From CAYZJV01 sp964473245 (GTDB lineage: Bacteria > Spirochaetota > Spirochaetia > Sphaerochaetales > Sphaerochaetaceae), in NCBI GenBank assembly GCA_964473245.1, contig CAYYOL010000001.1, forward strand, positions 1-64,000: 64,000 nucleotides of DNA, given 5' to 3'. The notes below the pieces were generated by a model that ran no database searches, was not told the DNA's origin, and worked only from the letters and a program-made list of their open reading frames with translations. This document shows positions 1 to 8,869 of this stretch, piece by piece. Position 1 is the stretch's first letter; each line of letters opens with the position of its first letter. Both the position numbers and the translations under genes were made by a program.

Positions 1-53
1 ACCAGTGATCTACCTGTGGACAAAAGTTATCCTTTCTGAAATTATTGCGATGT

Positions 54-1013
54 ATGAAACATGAAATCGTTGTTCTTGACGGATATGCACTAAATCCCGG
101 CGATCTTTCGTGGGATGGGTTGAAGGATTTTGGGAATCTGACTGTCTATGATTATACTGCGGATAATCAGATCATCGATCGAATACAGAAAGCAACTATC
201 GTCCTTACCAACAAGACCCCACTCTCAAAGCCTACAATCGACGCTGCACAGCAGCTTGCCTATATTGGTGTTATGGCAACAGGCTATGATGAGGTTGATG
301 TGCAGTATGCACATGAGAAGGGTATCATAGTTACGAATGTCCCTGCCTACTCAACCTATTCAGTTGCACAAATGACTTTTGCTCTTCTGTTCGAAATCTG
401 CCATCGTGTCGGACACCATGATCGAGAGGTCCATACGGGCCGCTGGTCAGCACAGAGAGATTTTTGCTTCTGGGACTTCCCAGGTATCGAACTCAAAGAT
501 AAAACAATTGGCGTGGTTGGCTTTGGTCAGATTGGCTCCAAAGTTGCAGCCATTGCCCACCTTTTGGGTATGCACGTATTGGCATATACCCGGAATCCAA
601 CGAGTAAAACTGGTGTGGATTTCGTTTCTTTCGTTGACCTTGAGAAACTTTTTGCCTCTAGTGATATTATCTCCTTCCATATTCCTGCATCGTCGGAGAC
701 AAAGAACTTGGTAGATCGTACCAGTATCGCTCATATGAAAAAAGGGGTCATTCTCATAAACACTGCTCGTGGCACATTGTTCGATGAACAGGCCGTTGCA
801 GAGGCTTTGCACGCTGGTCATATACAAGCTGCTGGCATTGATGTCATGGTTCAGGAACCACCACATGAACAGAACGTGCTACTTCAAGCCCCGAATTGTA
901 TAATCACCCCGCATATTGCTTGGGGTACTACAGAGGCCAGAATTCGATGCCTGGAGATCAGTATCATGAATGTGAAATCGTTCGTTCATGGGATACGCGA
1001 GAATGTCGTCTGA
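54..1013 (+). CDS. D-2-hydroxyacid dehydrogenase (glycerate/hydroxypyruvate reductase-like)
   Basis: NAD(P)-dependent 2-hydroxyacid dehydrogenase, 319 aa, the usual length for this family, interconverting a 2-oxoacid and a D-2-hydroxyacid in the cytoplasm. The Rossmann motif VVGFGQIG lies near residue 160. The catalytic Arg (NTARGTL), Glu (VQEPP) and His (TPHIAWG) are in the expected order. The closest named relatives are glycerate dehydrogenase/hydroxypyruvate reductase, but the substrate cannot be read from sequence. I chose the ATG at 54; an in-frame TTG lies at 45 and neither has a strong ribosome binding site. It faces the parA module convergently across an AT-rich 138 bp spacer. Confidence 0.85.
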   Translation: MKHEIVVLDGYALNPGDLSWDGLKDFGNLTVYDYTADNQIIDRIQKATIVLTNKTPLSKPTIDAAQQLAYIGVMATGYDEVDVQYAHEKGIIVTNVPAYSTYSVAQMTFALLFEICHRVGHHDREVHTGRWSAQRDFCFWDFPGIELKDKTIGVVGFGQIGSKVAAIAHLLGMHVLAYTRNPTSKTGVDFVSFVDLEKLFASSDIISFHIPASSETKNLVDRTSIAHMKKGVILINTARGTLFDEQAVAEALHAGHIQAAGIDVMVQEPPHEQNVLLQAPNCIITPHIAWGTTEARIRCLEISIMNVKSFVHGIRENVV

Positions 1014-1151
1014 TTCAATTAAATAATACTACATAACGTAGTGTGATAATGTATGTATATAATATATATACTAAATGTTTTACAATGTTTTTTATATACT
1101 TCCTATATGACTTTAAAGTGTTTGACTATAATTATACTATGAGAGTTATAT

Positions 1152-1397
1152 TCAATCAGAGTGCTTCTTATTGAATTCTTTGAGTGCGAATCTAATGCCT
1201 GCTGCCCAACCGAGACCCATCTCACTAAAAAGCTCTTCCATCTCTCGTTTGAATGAAGGTTCGATGGAGAAAGTAGTGAGAACCTTATTCTCTTTCTTCT
1301 GCCTGGTGTCTTTTGTGAATAGTTTTTTCGCCTTCTTTGCGCTGATAGAATCTTCCTGTTCAGCAAAATCTAAGTTTTTCTTTAAAGCCATAGTCAT
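1152..1397 (-). CDS. Ribbon-helix-helix partner of ParA
   Basis: An 81 aa basic protein whose second half fits the ribbon-helix-helix fold: a short strand (VLTTFSIEPS), a helix, a turn with GLGWAAG, then a second helix (IRFALKEF). Its N-terminal 35 residues are charged and probably disordered, as in ParG/Omega-type partition partners. Its ATG overlaps the parA stop as ATGA (1394-1397), so the two are translationally coupled. Inferred role: DNA-binding adaptor that stimulates the ParA ATPase and may repress the promoter upstream of parA. An alternative start at 1391 would shorten it by two residues. Confidence 0.7.
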   Translation of the reverse strand: MTMALKKNLDFAEQEDSISAKKAKKLFTKDTRQKKENKVLTTFSIEPSFKREMEELFSEMGLGWAAGIRFALKEFNKKHSD

Positions 1398-2155
1398 CTC
1401 CAGATCTGTGAATCAATTTTCCCAATTGCCTCGATGGTTCCCGGTTTCAGCCCACGCCCTCTGGCACGATATGCTTGAGGAGCAATATTTCTCTCCTGTG
1501 CCTTTCTGAACACGGGATCTACCGGTATCTTGAATACTAAGAAAGAACCTGACATAGCTGCTTGATAGATTTCCTTATGTTGCTTTATTCTTTCATCGTA
1601 CGAATTAATGATTATTTTCTCATGTCGCACTGGACTACGCAAATTCTTCTTTATTTTTTCCAGTTCGCTAATGAATATCTCCAATCCATCGAGACTGAAT
1701 ACTTCTGGTGTCATGGGAGTGATCACTTCATCACTCGCAATGAGCGCAGAACGTTCTAACTTTCCCAGACCTGGTGATAAATCCAAGATAATTCTATCAA
1801 ATGTGGTAGCCAACTCTTTTACGAGATCCTGTAACACATACGGTTCATCTGAAATCTTCGTTTCAGCATACTGTTTCAATCCACCACCGATACCGAAGGT
1901 CGGCAATAGAAAAAGATTTGGCATCGCAGGAATCTCTACCACTGCTTCTTGAATGAAGCATCTCCCTTGCAGAACATCTGACAATTCCCATGAGAGCTCT
2001 CCTGTATAGAACCATGACGAAGCGTTCCCTTGCGGGTCGACATCCACCAACAAAGTCGAGTACCCCTGCTTGGCAGATTCACAAGCAAGGGTTCCTGAGA
2101 TTGTTGTTTTTCCGACACCACCTTTTTGCAAGTGGAACGAAATAGTCTTCGCCAT
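1394..2155 (-). CDS. ParA-family ATPase
   Basis: A 253 aa ParA/MinD-superfamily ATPase. The deviant Walker A box KGGVGKTT is at residues 12-19, the A' motif VDVDPQGNAS near 38 and the Walker B-like LDLSPG near 124. It has no N-terminal DNA-binding domain, so it resembles small type Ib ParAs that work with a small DNA-binding partner, here the overlapping ribbon-helix-helix gene. Such pairs move plasmids, integrative elements or protein cargo on the nucleoid. No replication, phage or conjugation gene is adjacent, so the cargo is unknown. It is flanked by AT-rich DNA, which may mark an old insertion. Confidence 0.85.
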   Translation of the reverse strand: MAKTISFHLQKGGVGKTTISGTLACESAKQGYSTLLVDVDPQGNASSWFYTGELSWELSDVLQGRCFIQEAVVEIPAMPNLFLLPTFGIGGGLKQYAETKISDEPYVLQDLVKELATTFDRIILDLSPGLGKLERSALIASDEVITPMTPEVFSLDGLEIFISELEKIKKNLRSPVRHEKIIINSYDERIKQHKEIYQAAMSGSFLVFKIPVDPVFRKAQERNIAPQAYRARGRGLKPGTIEAIGKIDSQIWR

Positions 2156-2179
2156 ATACCATAGCCCTCAATGCTGTAT

Positions 2180-2208
2180 AGTATATATCCGCTATCGCAA
2201 TCGTACAA
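2180..2208 (-). promoter_or_regulatory. Predicted sigma-70 promoter of parA
   Basis: On the minus strand a TTGTAC -35 box (2203-2208) and a TATACT -10 box (2180-2185) are separated by 17 bp, 25 bp upstream of the parA ATG. Found by eye. Confidence 0.45.
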
Positions 2209-2322
2209 CAAGTAATTTAATCAGTTTCATTTTTATATCTGTCTTATATATTTCCTACCATTCTTGTAACAAAATTTTTTGATAATTTTATAATTTTTAT
2301 ATGAATTTACTATAATGTTTAT

Positions 2323-3651
2323 TTAATATTCACAGTAGTCCGCTATGGTATCACGCAAGAAATACCCACTATCTTTAATGATTCTTCTCTGATTCTCGTA
2401 GTCACAATATACAATTCCGAAACGTTTCTCATATCCCCATGCCCATTCGAAATTATCGATGAACGACCAGACAAAGAATCCTTTCAAGGGTATTCCCTCA
2501 TCTATGGCTTCTCTGCACACTGCAAAGTGACTGCGTAGATATGCAATCCTGAACCGATCGTGAACTCTTCCATCTGTATCGATGGTATCAGCTGCAGCAC
2601 ACCCATTTTCTGTGATATAGAGTGGAAGGCCATTGCTTTCACTGGTGATCCATCTGAGTACACGTAGGAGTGCCACGGGAGTGACCGGCCAGTTCTGGCT
2701 GGTAGTCTCCTGCCATTGTGGCACAGCACGGTACCCTCGCGGACTATCAGGATCAGCGGTGACTACAGTTTCATTGTAGTAGTTGATTCCTATGAAATCG
2801 ATTGGAGCATGGATGTATTCCATGTCACCAGGTTCTATCGGAAAAGTCCATCCTGGAGTGTTTTTCAACTCTGCTGGATACACTCCATGGAGCACAGGAT
2901 CGGTGAACACCCGTGATTCGTACAGCAGTGCACGCTGAGCCGCAAGCAGATCTTCGCTCCGTGCGAGGGCATTTCTATGCACGAACAAGTTCCATGCTAT
3001 TCCGATAGGCTTCTCTTTCAGGATTTCCCTGCACGCATGTACAGCCTTGCCATGTGCCAGATTCACATGATGAATAACGCGCACAGTCTCTTCGAGGTTC
3101 GTGTGTCCTGGAGCGTGTTCACCGATGAGGTGTCCGAGATAGGCAACGCACCATGGTTCATTGATGGTGATCCACCGATCAACGAGATCTCCGAATTCCG
3201 TAAAGCAGGTACGTGCATATGCTTCAAAAGCATGGACGGTCTCTCTATTTCTCCAACCTCCTGCATCCTCCAGACTCTGTGGAAGATCCCAATGGTACAG
3301 TGTCGCTACGACCTCCATTCCAGCTTGCTTGATTGCTTTCATCACATTCCGGTAGTGTGCGATTCCCAATGGATTCGCTGCTCCTCTTCCCTCTGGTATT
3401 ATACGAGGCCATGCGAGGGAGAAGCGATAGGCTTGAAGACCGAGCTCCTGCATGATAGCGATATCTTCCTCATATCTATGATACTGGTCGGCTGCAATAC
3501 TCCCGTCATCCATGTTTGTGACATTACCTTCGACCGCACAGAACGTGTCCCATATCGACGGTTTCCTCCCATCGACATCGACAGCTCCTTCAACCTGGTA
3601 GCTAGCTGTGGCCGATCCCCAAAGGAAATCTGCGGGAAACGAAATTTTCAT
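2323..3651 (-). CDS. GH1 beta-glucosidase
   Basis: Glycoside hydrolase family 1, 442 aa, hydrolysing beta-glucosides by a retaining mechanism. The acid/base Glu is in TINEP (E165) and the nucleophile Glu in YITENG (E348). The N-terminal FPADFLWGSATASYQVEG and the C-terminal SFIDNFEWAWGYEKRFG are family hallmarks. The last motif lacks the phosphate-binding residues typical of 6-phospho-beta-glucosidases, so the substrate is probably a free beta-glucoside or cellobiose. There is no signal peptide, so it is cytoplasmic. Its ATG overlaps the lacI stop (ATGA, 3648-3651), preceded by a GGAG box. It is the only structural gene of the LacI operon, and no transporter lies next to it. Confidence 0.92.
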   Translation of the reverse strand: MKISFPADFLWGSATASYQVEGAVDVDGRKPSIWDTFCAVEGNVTNMDDGSIAADQYHRYEEDIAIMQELGLQAYRFSLAWPRIIPEGRGAANPLGIAHYRNVMKAIKQAGMEVVATLYHWDLPQSLEDAGGWRNRETVHAFEAYARTCFTEFGDLVDRWITINEPWCVAYLGHLIGEHAPGHTNLEETVRVIHHVNLAHGKAVHACREILKEKPIGIAWNLFVHRNALARSEDLLAAQRALLYESRVFTDPVLHGVYPAELKNTPGWTFPIEPGDMEYIHAPIDFIGINYYNETVVTADPDSPRGYRAVPQWQETTSQNWPVTPVALLRVLRWITSESNGLPLYITENGCAAADTIDTDGRVHDRFRIAYLRSHFAVCREAIDEGIPLKGFFVWSFIDNFEWAWGYEKRFGIVYCDYENQRRIIKDSGYFLRDTIADYCEY

Positions 3652-4697
3652 ACTTCTCCTCCATTGTTGTTTTCCAGTATCCGTGTACACACGGAACTTC
3701 GCTCTATCAATTCTGCCGGGATTCTGATGATCTGATGTACGCTGTTTCCATCGATTCTACTTTTCAACTCATCCGCAGCCAACATGCCAATTTTTCTTTT
3801 GTCTTGTCTGAATGTGGTAAATCCAGGCTCAACATAATCTGTCCACTGGACATCATCGAATCCTATCACCGATACATCATCAGGAATCACTAGTTCGTTC
3901 TGTAAGCAGTAGGCTCGTAACCCCATGACAAAGAAATCGGCAGCACAGAAAACCGCAGTCGGCACCTGCTCTTGTTCGAACAACACACTACTCGCATGCA
4001 TCCCATCCCCTGGTGTCCACCCGTTAGCTGTTACCACGAACTGTTCTCGGAAAGGCAATCCACAACGTTTCAGACCCTGCATGTATCCCTCCAATCGTTC
4101 AGTTCCGGATTGAGCGACATGTAACTCAGGACCGGCTATGTGACCGATCAATCTGTGGCCCCGCTCATAAAGGTATTCAACAGCATATATGCCAGCAGCA
4201 ACATTGTCGGTAACCACACTGGTCATCGATCGTACCGACGCGTCACAAGAGACCATGGGAATGTTCGTTGGACTCTGGACAATGGATTTCACCACATGCT
4301 CCGAAACGTTCATGAAGAGTAAACCATCAACTTGTCGTTTGAATACGTGCGACAGTAGGGAATCCCCCTCTATGCGAAAATTCTGGGACAGGAACAACAG
4401 CTCGTATCCGAACTGCTCCATCCGCTCCTTAAATGCATTGAGAATCGGGAGAAACAGGGGGTGTTCAAGCGTGTCGGCATCTTCTGCCCCATAGACAATT
4501 CCGACGAGCCAAGATTTTTTCGTTTTCAATCCTCGGGCATGTTCATTCGGTCGGTACCCGAGTTCAGTTGCTGCAAGCAAAACCTTCGTTCGCATGGATT
4601 CACTTACATCGTTACGCCCATTTATTGCTTTAGATACAGTTGACGGAGATGTTCCAACCATCTTGGCAATGTCGTATATCGTGACTGCATGTGACAC
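3648..4697 (-). CDS. LacI-family repressor of the beta-glucosidase operon
   Basis: A 349 aa LacI/GalR-type regulator. The N-terminal helix-turn-helix IYDIAKMVGTSPSTVSKAIN and hinge helix (near ARGL) are followed by a periplasmic-binding-protein-like sensor domain that ends in the usual ...FDDVQWTDYVEPGFTTFRQ region. It is co-transcribed with the beta-glucosidase it precedes (4 bp overlap). A perfect palindrome at the predicted transcription start (4711-4724) has the central CG step typical of LacI operators. I infer negative autoregulation and induction by a glucoside or its breakdown product. Confidence 0.92.
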   Translation of the reverse strand: MSHAVTIYDIAKMVGTSPSTVSKAINGRNDVSESMRTKVLLAATELGYRPNEHARGLKTKKSWLVGIVYGAEDADTLEHPLFLPILNAFKERMEQFGYELLFLSQNFRIEGDSLLSHVFKRQVDGLLFMNVSEHVVKSIVQSPTNIPMVSCDASVRSMTSVVTDNVAAGIYAVEYLYERGHRLIGHIAGPELHVAQSGTERLEGYMQGLKRCGLPFREQFVVTANGWTPGDGMHASSVLFEQEQVPTAVFCAADFFVMGLRAYCLQNELVIPDDVSVIGFDDVQWTDYVEPGFTTFRQDKRKIGMLAADELKSRIDGNSVHQIIRIPAELIERSSVCTRILENNNGGEV

Positions 4698-4710
4698 TGG
4701 ATCCTCCTTA

Positions 4711-4724
4711 CGAAATCGATTTCG
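4711..4724. promoter_or_regulatory. LacI-type operator, perfect 14 bp palindrome
   Basis: CGAAATCGATTTCG is a perfect inverted repeat with the central CG typical of LacI-family operators. It abuts the predicted -10 box of the lacI/beta-glucosidase promoter on its downstream side and ends 13 bp before the lacI start codon, where bound repressor would block initiation. Confidence 0.75.
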
Positions 4725-4753
4725 ATACTACTATGGAACTACCCGAAATACAA
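4725..4753 (-). promoter_or_regulatory. Predicted promoter of lacI and the beta-glucosidase gene
   Basis: On the minus strand a TTGTAT -35 box (4748-4753), a 17 bp spacer and a TAGTAT -10 box (4725-4730) lie directly before the palindromic operator. Confidence 0.55.
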
Positions 4754-4860
4754 GGAAAATTACATGAATATAAAAAAAATATGCAATCATCCGTATAATA
4801 TCATTGAAGTTAATTGACACGCTCCGAGTATCTCGATAGGTTTATTCCAATATTTTTATG

Positions 4861-4881
4861 CCACAGTGTGTGGTATACAAT
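4861..4881 (+). promoter_or_regulatory. Possible asnB promoter -10 with overlapping small palindrome
   Basis: CCACA-GTG-TGTGG (4861-4873) is followed at once by TATACAAT (4874-4881), a plausible -10 box 19 bp before the asnB ATG, although no good -35 box is seen. A second possible start region uses TTGACA at 4814-4819. Weak evidence. Confidence 0.25.
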
Positions 4882-4899
4882 CATGATAGGAGGTAGAGC

Positions 4900-6734
4900 A
4901 TGTGCGGATTTGTTGGAGCATTCAACATTGTGCTGGACAGTGATTCGATACGTGAAAAAGTATTGTTCATGTCCAAGAAGATCAGACATCGCGGACCAGA
5001 TTGGTCAGGGGTACACTGCGCGAATAATGCAATTCTTGCGCATGAACGCCTCGCGATCGTAGACCCACTCAGTGGCAAGCAACCACTTCTTAGCAAGGAT
5101 GGAACACTATCTCTCGCAGTGAACGGAGAGATCTACAACCATCAGGAAATACGTGAACGGTATGCCGACTCGTATGAATTCCTTACCCAAAGCGACTGCG
5201 AGGTCATTCTTGCCCTCTACCGAGATAAGGGGACGGACTTCTTTGAGGATATCAACGGAATCTATGCATTTGCCCTTTATGACAGTGAACGAGAGTGCTT
5301 TCTCATCGGAAGAGATCATTTGGGGATCGTTCCACTCTATCAAGGGTGGGATGCTGATGGCCAGTACTATGTCGCATCTGAGTTGAAGGCGTTGGAAGGA
5401 GTGTGCACTCACTTCGAAGAGTTCCCTCCAGGTTCCTACTACATAAGCACTGACAACGAGCCAAAGAGTTGGTACTCACGCGATTGGATGTCGTATGAAT
5501 CGGTTCAGAATGCACAGAGCGACATTGCCTCGTTACGTACAGACCTCGAAGCTGCTGTAAAGAGACAGCTCATGACCGACGTTCCCTATGGTGTGTTACT
5601 TAGTGGCGGCCTCGACTCATCTATAATTGCTGCAATTACCATGAAATATGCAAAGAAAAGAGTTGAATCGAAAGATACCGACGAAGCATGGTGGCCCCAA
5701 CTGCACAGTTTTGCCATAGGACTTGAAGGGTCTCCCGATCTTATGGCAGCACGAACTGCGGCACAGTATATAGGCACGGTTCATCATGAGGTACACTTCA
5801 CCATCCAGGAAGCACTCGATGCATTGCCAGATGTCGTCTACCACCTGGAGACATACGATATCACCACTATCAGAGCTTCCACGCCAATGTATCTCATCGC
5901 CCGCTATATCAAATCCATGGGGATCAAGATGGTNNNNNNNNNNNNNNNNNNNNNNNNNNNNNNNNNNNNNNNNNNNNNNNNNNNNNNNNNNNNNNNNNNN
6001 NNNNNNNNNNNNNNNNNNNNNNNNNNNNNNNNNCCACGCCAATGTATCTCATCGCCCGCTATATCAAATCCATGGGGATCAAGATGGTGCTCAGCGGTGA
6101 AGGCTCCGATGAACTGTTCGGTGGGTATCTCTACTTTCATAAAGCGCCCGATGCACGGCAGTTTCATGAGGAGACTGTGAGAAAACTTTCGAAACTCCAT
6201 TTGTACGATTGTCTTCGAGCCAACAAATCACTCGCCTCTTGGGGAGTAGAAGGAAGAGTGCCTTTCCTCGATTTTGCCTTCATCGATACGGCTATGAGGC
6301 AGAACCCTTCTGACAAGATGTCTCAACTAACTGGAACAGAGAAGAAAATGGAGAAATGGATGCTGCGAGAGGCATTCAAGGATATGCTTCCTCCAGAGAT
6401 CGTATGGCGGCAGAAGGAGCAGTTTTCGGATGGCGTAGGTTACAACTGGATAGATACGCTGAGAAAACTGACCAGCGAACGAGTCACCGATCAACAATTT
6501 GCTGCAGCTAAACACCGATTCCCGATCAACACCCCGATGAACAAAGAGGAGTACTACTACCGATCACTCTACGCTGACCGATTCCCCTCTGAATCCGCTG
6601 CTCGTTGTGTTCCCCATGAGGCATCGGTAGCATGTTCTACGCAAACTGCGCTAGAATGGGACCAGGCATTCCAGGCATTGAACGAACCTTCGGGACGTGC
6701 TGTTTCTGGAGTTCATGTTCAGGCATACGCATAG
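4900..6734 (+). CDS. asnB: Asparagine synthase B (glutamine-hydrolysing), interrupted by a false assembly gap
   Basis: Makes asparagine from aspartate, ATP and glutamine. It opens with MCGFVGAFN, so the catalytic Cys is the residue exposed after Met removal in the class II amidotransferase domain. The synthetase domain has the pyrophosphate loop SGGLDSS (residues 235-241) and SGEGSDELFGGY. As written, the frame is broken by 100 N (5934-6033) and a repeated 55 bp. Removing one copy and the Ns joins 4900-5933 to 6089-6734 in frame and gives about 559 aa, the normal AsnB length. So the gene is almost certainly intact. AGGAGG precedes the ATG. The unrelated ammonia-dependent enzyme asnA follows after 11 bp. 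Confidence 0.9.
5879..5933. repeat. Left copy of 55 bp duplicated contig end
   Basis: These 55 bases are identical to 6034-6088 and end exactly at the N run. They are the overlapping ends of two contigs, not a biological repeat. The length equals a common assembler k-mer. Confidence 0.95.
5934..6033. other. Assembly gap of exactly 100 N
   Basis: A placeholder of exactly 100 N, the conventional size for a gap of unknown length. Because the flanks overlap by 55 bp, the true gap is negative and no sequence is missing. Confidence 0.97.
6034..6088. repeat. Right copy of 55 bp duplicated contig end
   Basis: Identical to 5879-5933 and starts exactly after the N run. Deleting it with the Ns restores the asnB reading frame. 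Confidence 0.95.
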
Positions 6735-6745
6735 GGAGGATTCAT

Positions 6746-7783
6746 ATGTATATTTCTCAGTTTCCAGCAGACTACACTCCTTTGATGGACTCAAAGCATA
6801 CGGAGAAAGCCATCAAATTCGTCAAGGACACCTTCGAACGCGAACTCTCCGGAGAACTCTATCTTTCTCGGGCAACGAGCCCGCTATTCGTTCCGAAAGG
6901 TTCAGGAATCAACGATGATCTGAACGGTATTGAGCGGCCGGTTACGTTTCCAGTGAAGAATCTGAACAATCAGACTATGGAGATTGTCCACTCGTTGGCA
7001 AAATGGAAAAGAATGGCACTGGCCGATCTAGGCTTCTCCGAGAACACCGGACTCTACACCGATATGAACGCCATACGACCAGACGATGATCTTGATGCCA
7101 TCCACTCGATCTATGTGGATCAGTGGGATTGGGAACTGGTCATGAGTGAGTCACAGCGGAGTCTAGACTACCTGAAAACAGTAGTCGCAAAGATCTATGG
7201 AGCGCTGAAGCGTACCGAGTTCCTTGTTGGGGAACTGTTTCCCATGTGTCGGCCGTCGCTTCCTGAAGAGATCACCTTCATTCATGCTGAAGATGCGTTC
7301 GAACAGTATCCGAAACTCTCTCCTCCAGAACGTGAGAAGGTACTTGCCGAGAAGTATGGCGCAATCTTCCTGATAGGAATTGGGCATCCGCTACCTGATG
7401 GCACATTACATGGTGGCAGAGCCCCCGACTATGACGACTGGTCTACCCCGACAGGCGACGGGAAATTCGGTCTGAACGGAGACATCATCGTCTGGGATGC
7501 CATACGCAAGGACTCTCTTGAACTATCGAGCATGGGAATCCGCGTCGACAGGAGTGCACTGGTACGGCAACTGGAGATCAGAAACAATCCAGAACGGGCT
7601 CAACTCTATTGGCACAAGCGTCTCATGCAAGGAGAATTCCCCCAAACGATAGGGGGTGGTATCGGGCAGTCGCGTATCTGCATGCATCTTCTGAAGAAGG
7701 CTCACATTGGTGAAGTTCAAGCTTCTGTATGGCCGGATGCGATACATGCAGAGGCTTCAAAGCATGGTGTGCATCTGCTGTAG
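6746..7783 (+). CDS. asnA: Aspartate-ammonia ligase (asparagine synthetase A)
   Basis: Ammonia-dependent asparagine synthetase, 345 aa, a class II aminoacyl-tRNA-synthetase-like fold unrelated to AsnB. Family signatures include RATSPLFVPKGSGINDDLNG near the N terminus, VYVDQWDWE-like SIYVDQWDWE, LPDGTLHGGRAPDYDDW in the middle, and GGGIGQSRICMHLL near the C terminus. The ATG has a GGGAGG box 5-6 bp upstream, right after the asnB stop, so the two form an operon. Carrying both enzymes lets the cell use either glutamine or free ammonia. Having the two in adjacent genes is less usual than finding them at separate loci. Confidence 0.95.
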   Translation: MYISQFPADYTPLMDSKHTEKAIKFVKDTFERELSGELYLSRATSPLFVPKGSGINDDLNGIERPVTFPVKNLNNQTMEIVHSLAKWKRMALADLGFSENTGLYTDMNAIRPDDDLDAIHSIYVDQWDWELVMSESQRSLDYLKTVVAKIYGALKRTEFLVGELFPMCRPSLPEEITFIHAEDAFEQYPKLSPPEREKVLAEKYGAIFLIGIGHPLPDGTLHGGRAPDYDDWSTPTGDGKFGLNGDIIVWDAIRKDSLELSSMGIRVDRSALVRQLEIRNNPERAQLYWHKRLMQGEFPQTIGGGIGQSRICMHLLKKAHIGEVQASVWPDAIHAEASKHGVHLL

Positions 7784-7809
7784 AAAAACTCAGCAGTCTC
7801 TAATAATGG

Positions 7810-7838
7810 TTGACCTACACTACTGTAGCTCCTACAAT
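7810..7838 (+). promoter_or_regulatory. Predicted promoter of the ribokinase gene, with palindrome in the spacer
   Basis: TTGACC (7810-7815) and TACAAT (7833-7838) are 17 bp apart. The spacer holds the inverted repeat CTACA-CTAC-TGTAG (7815-7828), a possible operator. Confidence 0.55.
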
Positions 7839-7867
7839 CTTCTCATCTTATGTGCAAAGGAGCTGGA

Positions 7868-8776
7868 ATGCCTATTCTGAATTTCGGATCGACTAATATA
7901 GATATCATCTTCGCAGTAGACCACATTGTACAACCTGGTGAGACCATAAGTAGCAAGGCCTTAAGCCGAACTACAGGTGGTAAAGGAGCAAACCAATCGG
8001 TCGCTGTTGCTAAAGCTGGAGAGCACGAGGTTTTTCATGTTGGTCGCATAGGTCCTGATGGGGCTTGGATCAAGGATAAGCTCCAGCAGATGGGTGTGAG
8101 AACAGACTTCCTAGAGGAAGGAGAGACCCCTACCGGACAGGCACTCATACAGGTAGCAGAGGATGGACAGAACTCAATAGTGCTCTATGCGGGGAGCAAC
8201 AAGGAGTTCACTCAGGAAGGAGTTGATGCGGTTCTCGACCAGTTCGGCGCCGGAGATTGGGTCATGTTGCAGAACGAGATTAATCTGCTCGATTACATCA
8301 TTCGGCGAGCCCACGAAAAATCGATGTCCATTTGCTTCAACCCTGCTCCATTCGATGAGTCCGTACTTTCACTTCCTCTGGATTTCGTAAACCTGCTTGT
8401 ACTCAACGAGGTCGAGTCCGAGGGTATCTCCGGTCATGCCGATCCAGCACAATCGATGGAGGAACTGACTCGAAAGTTCCCCGACTCCGAAATCATCATA
8501 ACGCTGGGTAAAGATGGAGTCAACTATGGTTCAGGCCAGCATATTCGGTACAGCTTCGGTACATGGGATGTCCCGGTAGTCGACACAACGGCCGCAGGAG
8601 ACACTTTCATCGGATGCTATGTGGCGAATATCGCGAAAGGAGTTTCGGTACAAGAAGCGCTCAGAATGGCGAGTGCAGCATCGAGTATCACGGTCATGCA
8701 TCCAGGAGCAATGGACTCCATACCGACACCAGATCAATTCGCAATTCTTGAAACCTATCAGCTGAGAACGGAGTAA
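7868..8776 (+). CDS. rbsK: Ribokinase-like PfkB kinase
   Basis: A 302 aa PfkB-family kinase most like ribokinase (ribose to ribose 5-phosphate). It has the N-terminal FGSTNIDIIF, the first signature GGKGANQSVAVAKAG, and the second signature DTTAAGDTFIG with the catalytic Asp of the xAGD motif. AAAGGAG sits 5 bp before the ATG at 7868; an upstream in-frame ATG at 7850 has no ribosome binding site. It stands alone, with its own promoter and no ribose transporter or RbsD beside it, so it may serve nucleoside salvage. The exact sugar is inferred from family resemblance. Confidence 0.82.
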   Translation: MPILNFGSTNIDIIFAVDHIVQPGETISSKALSRTTGGKGANQSVAVAKAGEHEVFHVGRIGPDGAWIKDKLQQMGVRTDFLEEGETPTGQALIQVAEDGQNSIVLYAGSNKEFTQEGVDAVLDQFGAGDWVMLQNEINLLDYIIRRAHEKSMSICFNPAPFDESVLSLPLDFVNLLVLNEVESEGISGHADPAQSMEELTRKFPDSEIIITLGKDGVNYGSGQHIRYSFGTWDVPVVDTTAAGDTFIGCYVANIAKGVSVQEALRMASAASSITVMHPGAMDSIPTPDQFAILETYQLRTE

Positions 8777-8869
8777 GGAAAACATCACTTTCTGGTAATT
8801 TTGTGTACAGCGCCATGGTCACATGATAGAATACTCTTTGGTACTTTACTTGCAATTCGGAGGGGATAC

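Noticed and set aside
1029..1043. ACTAC-ATAAC-GTAGT inverted repeat as a terminator
   Set aside because: Short arms and no T run on either strand.
2977..3735. 252-codon plus-strand frame opposite the beta-glucosidase
   Set aside because: The beta-glucosidase has all catalytic motifs on the other strand; this frame has none.
5879..6088. A true tandem duplication inside asnB
   Set aside because: The copies end exactly at a 100 N run and merging them restores the frame, which points to an assembly artefact.
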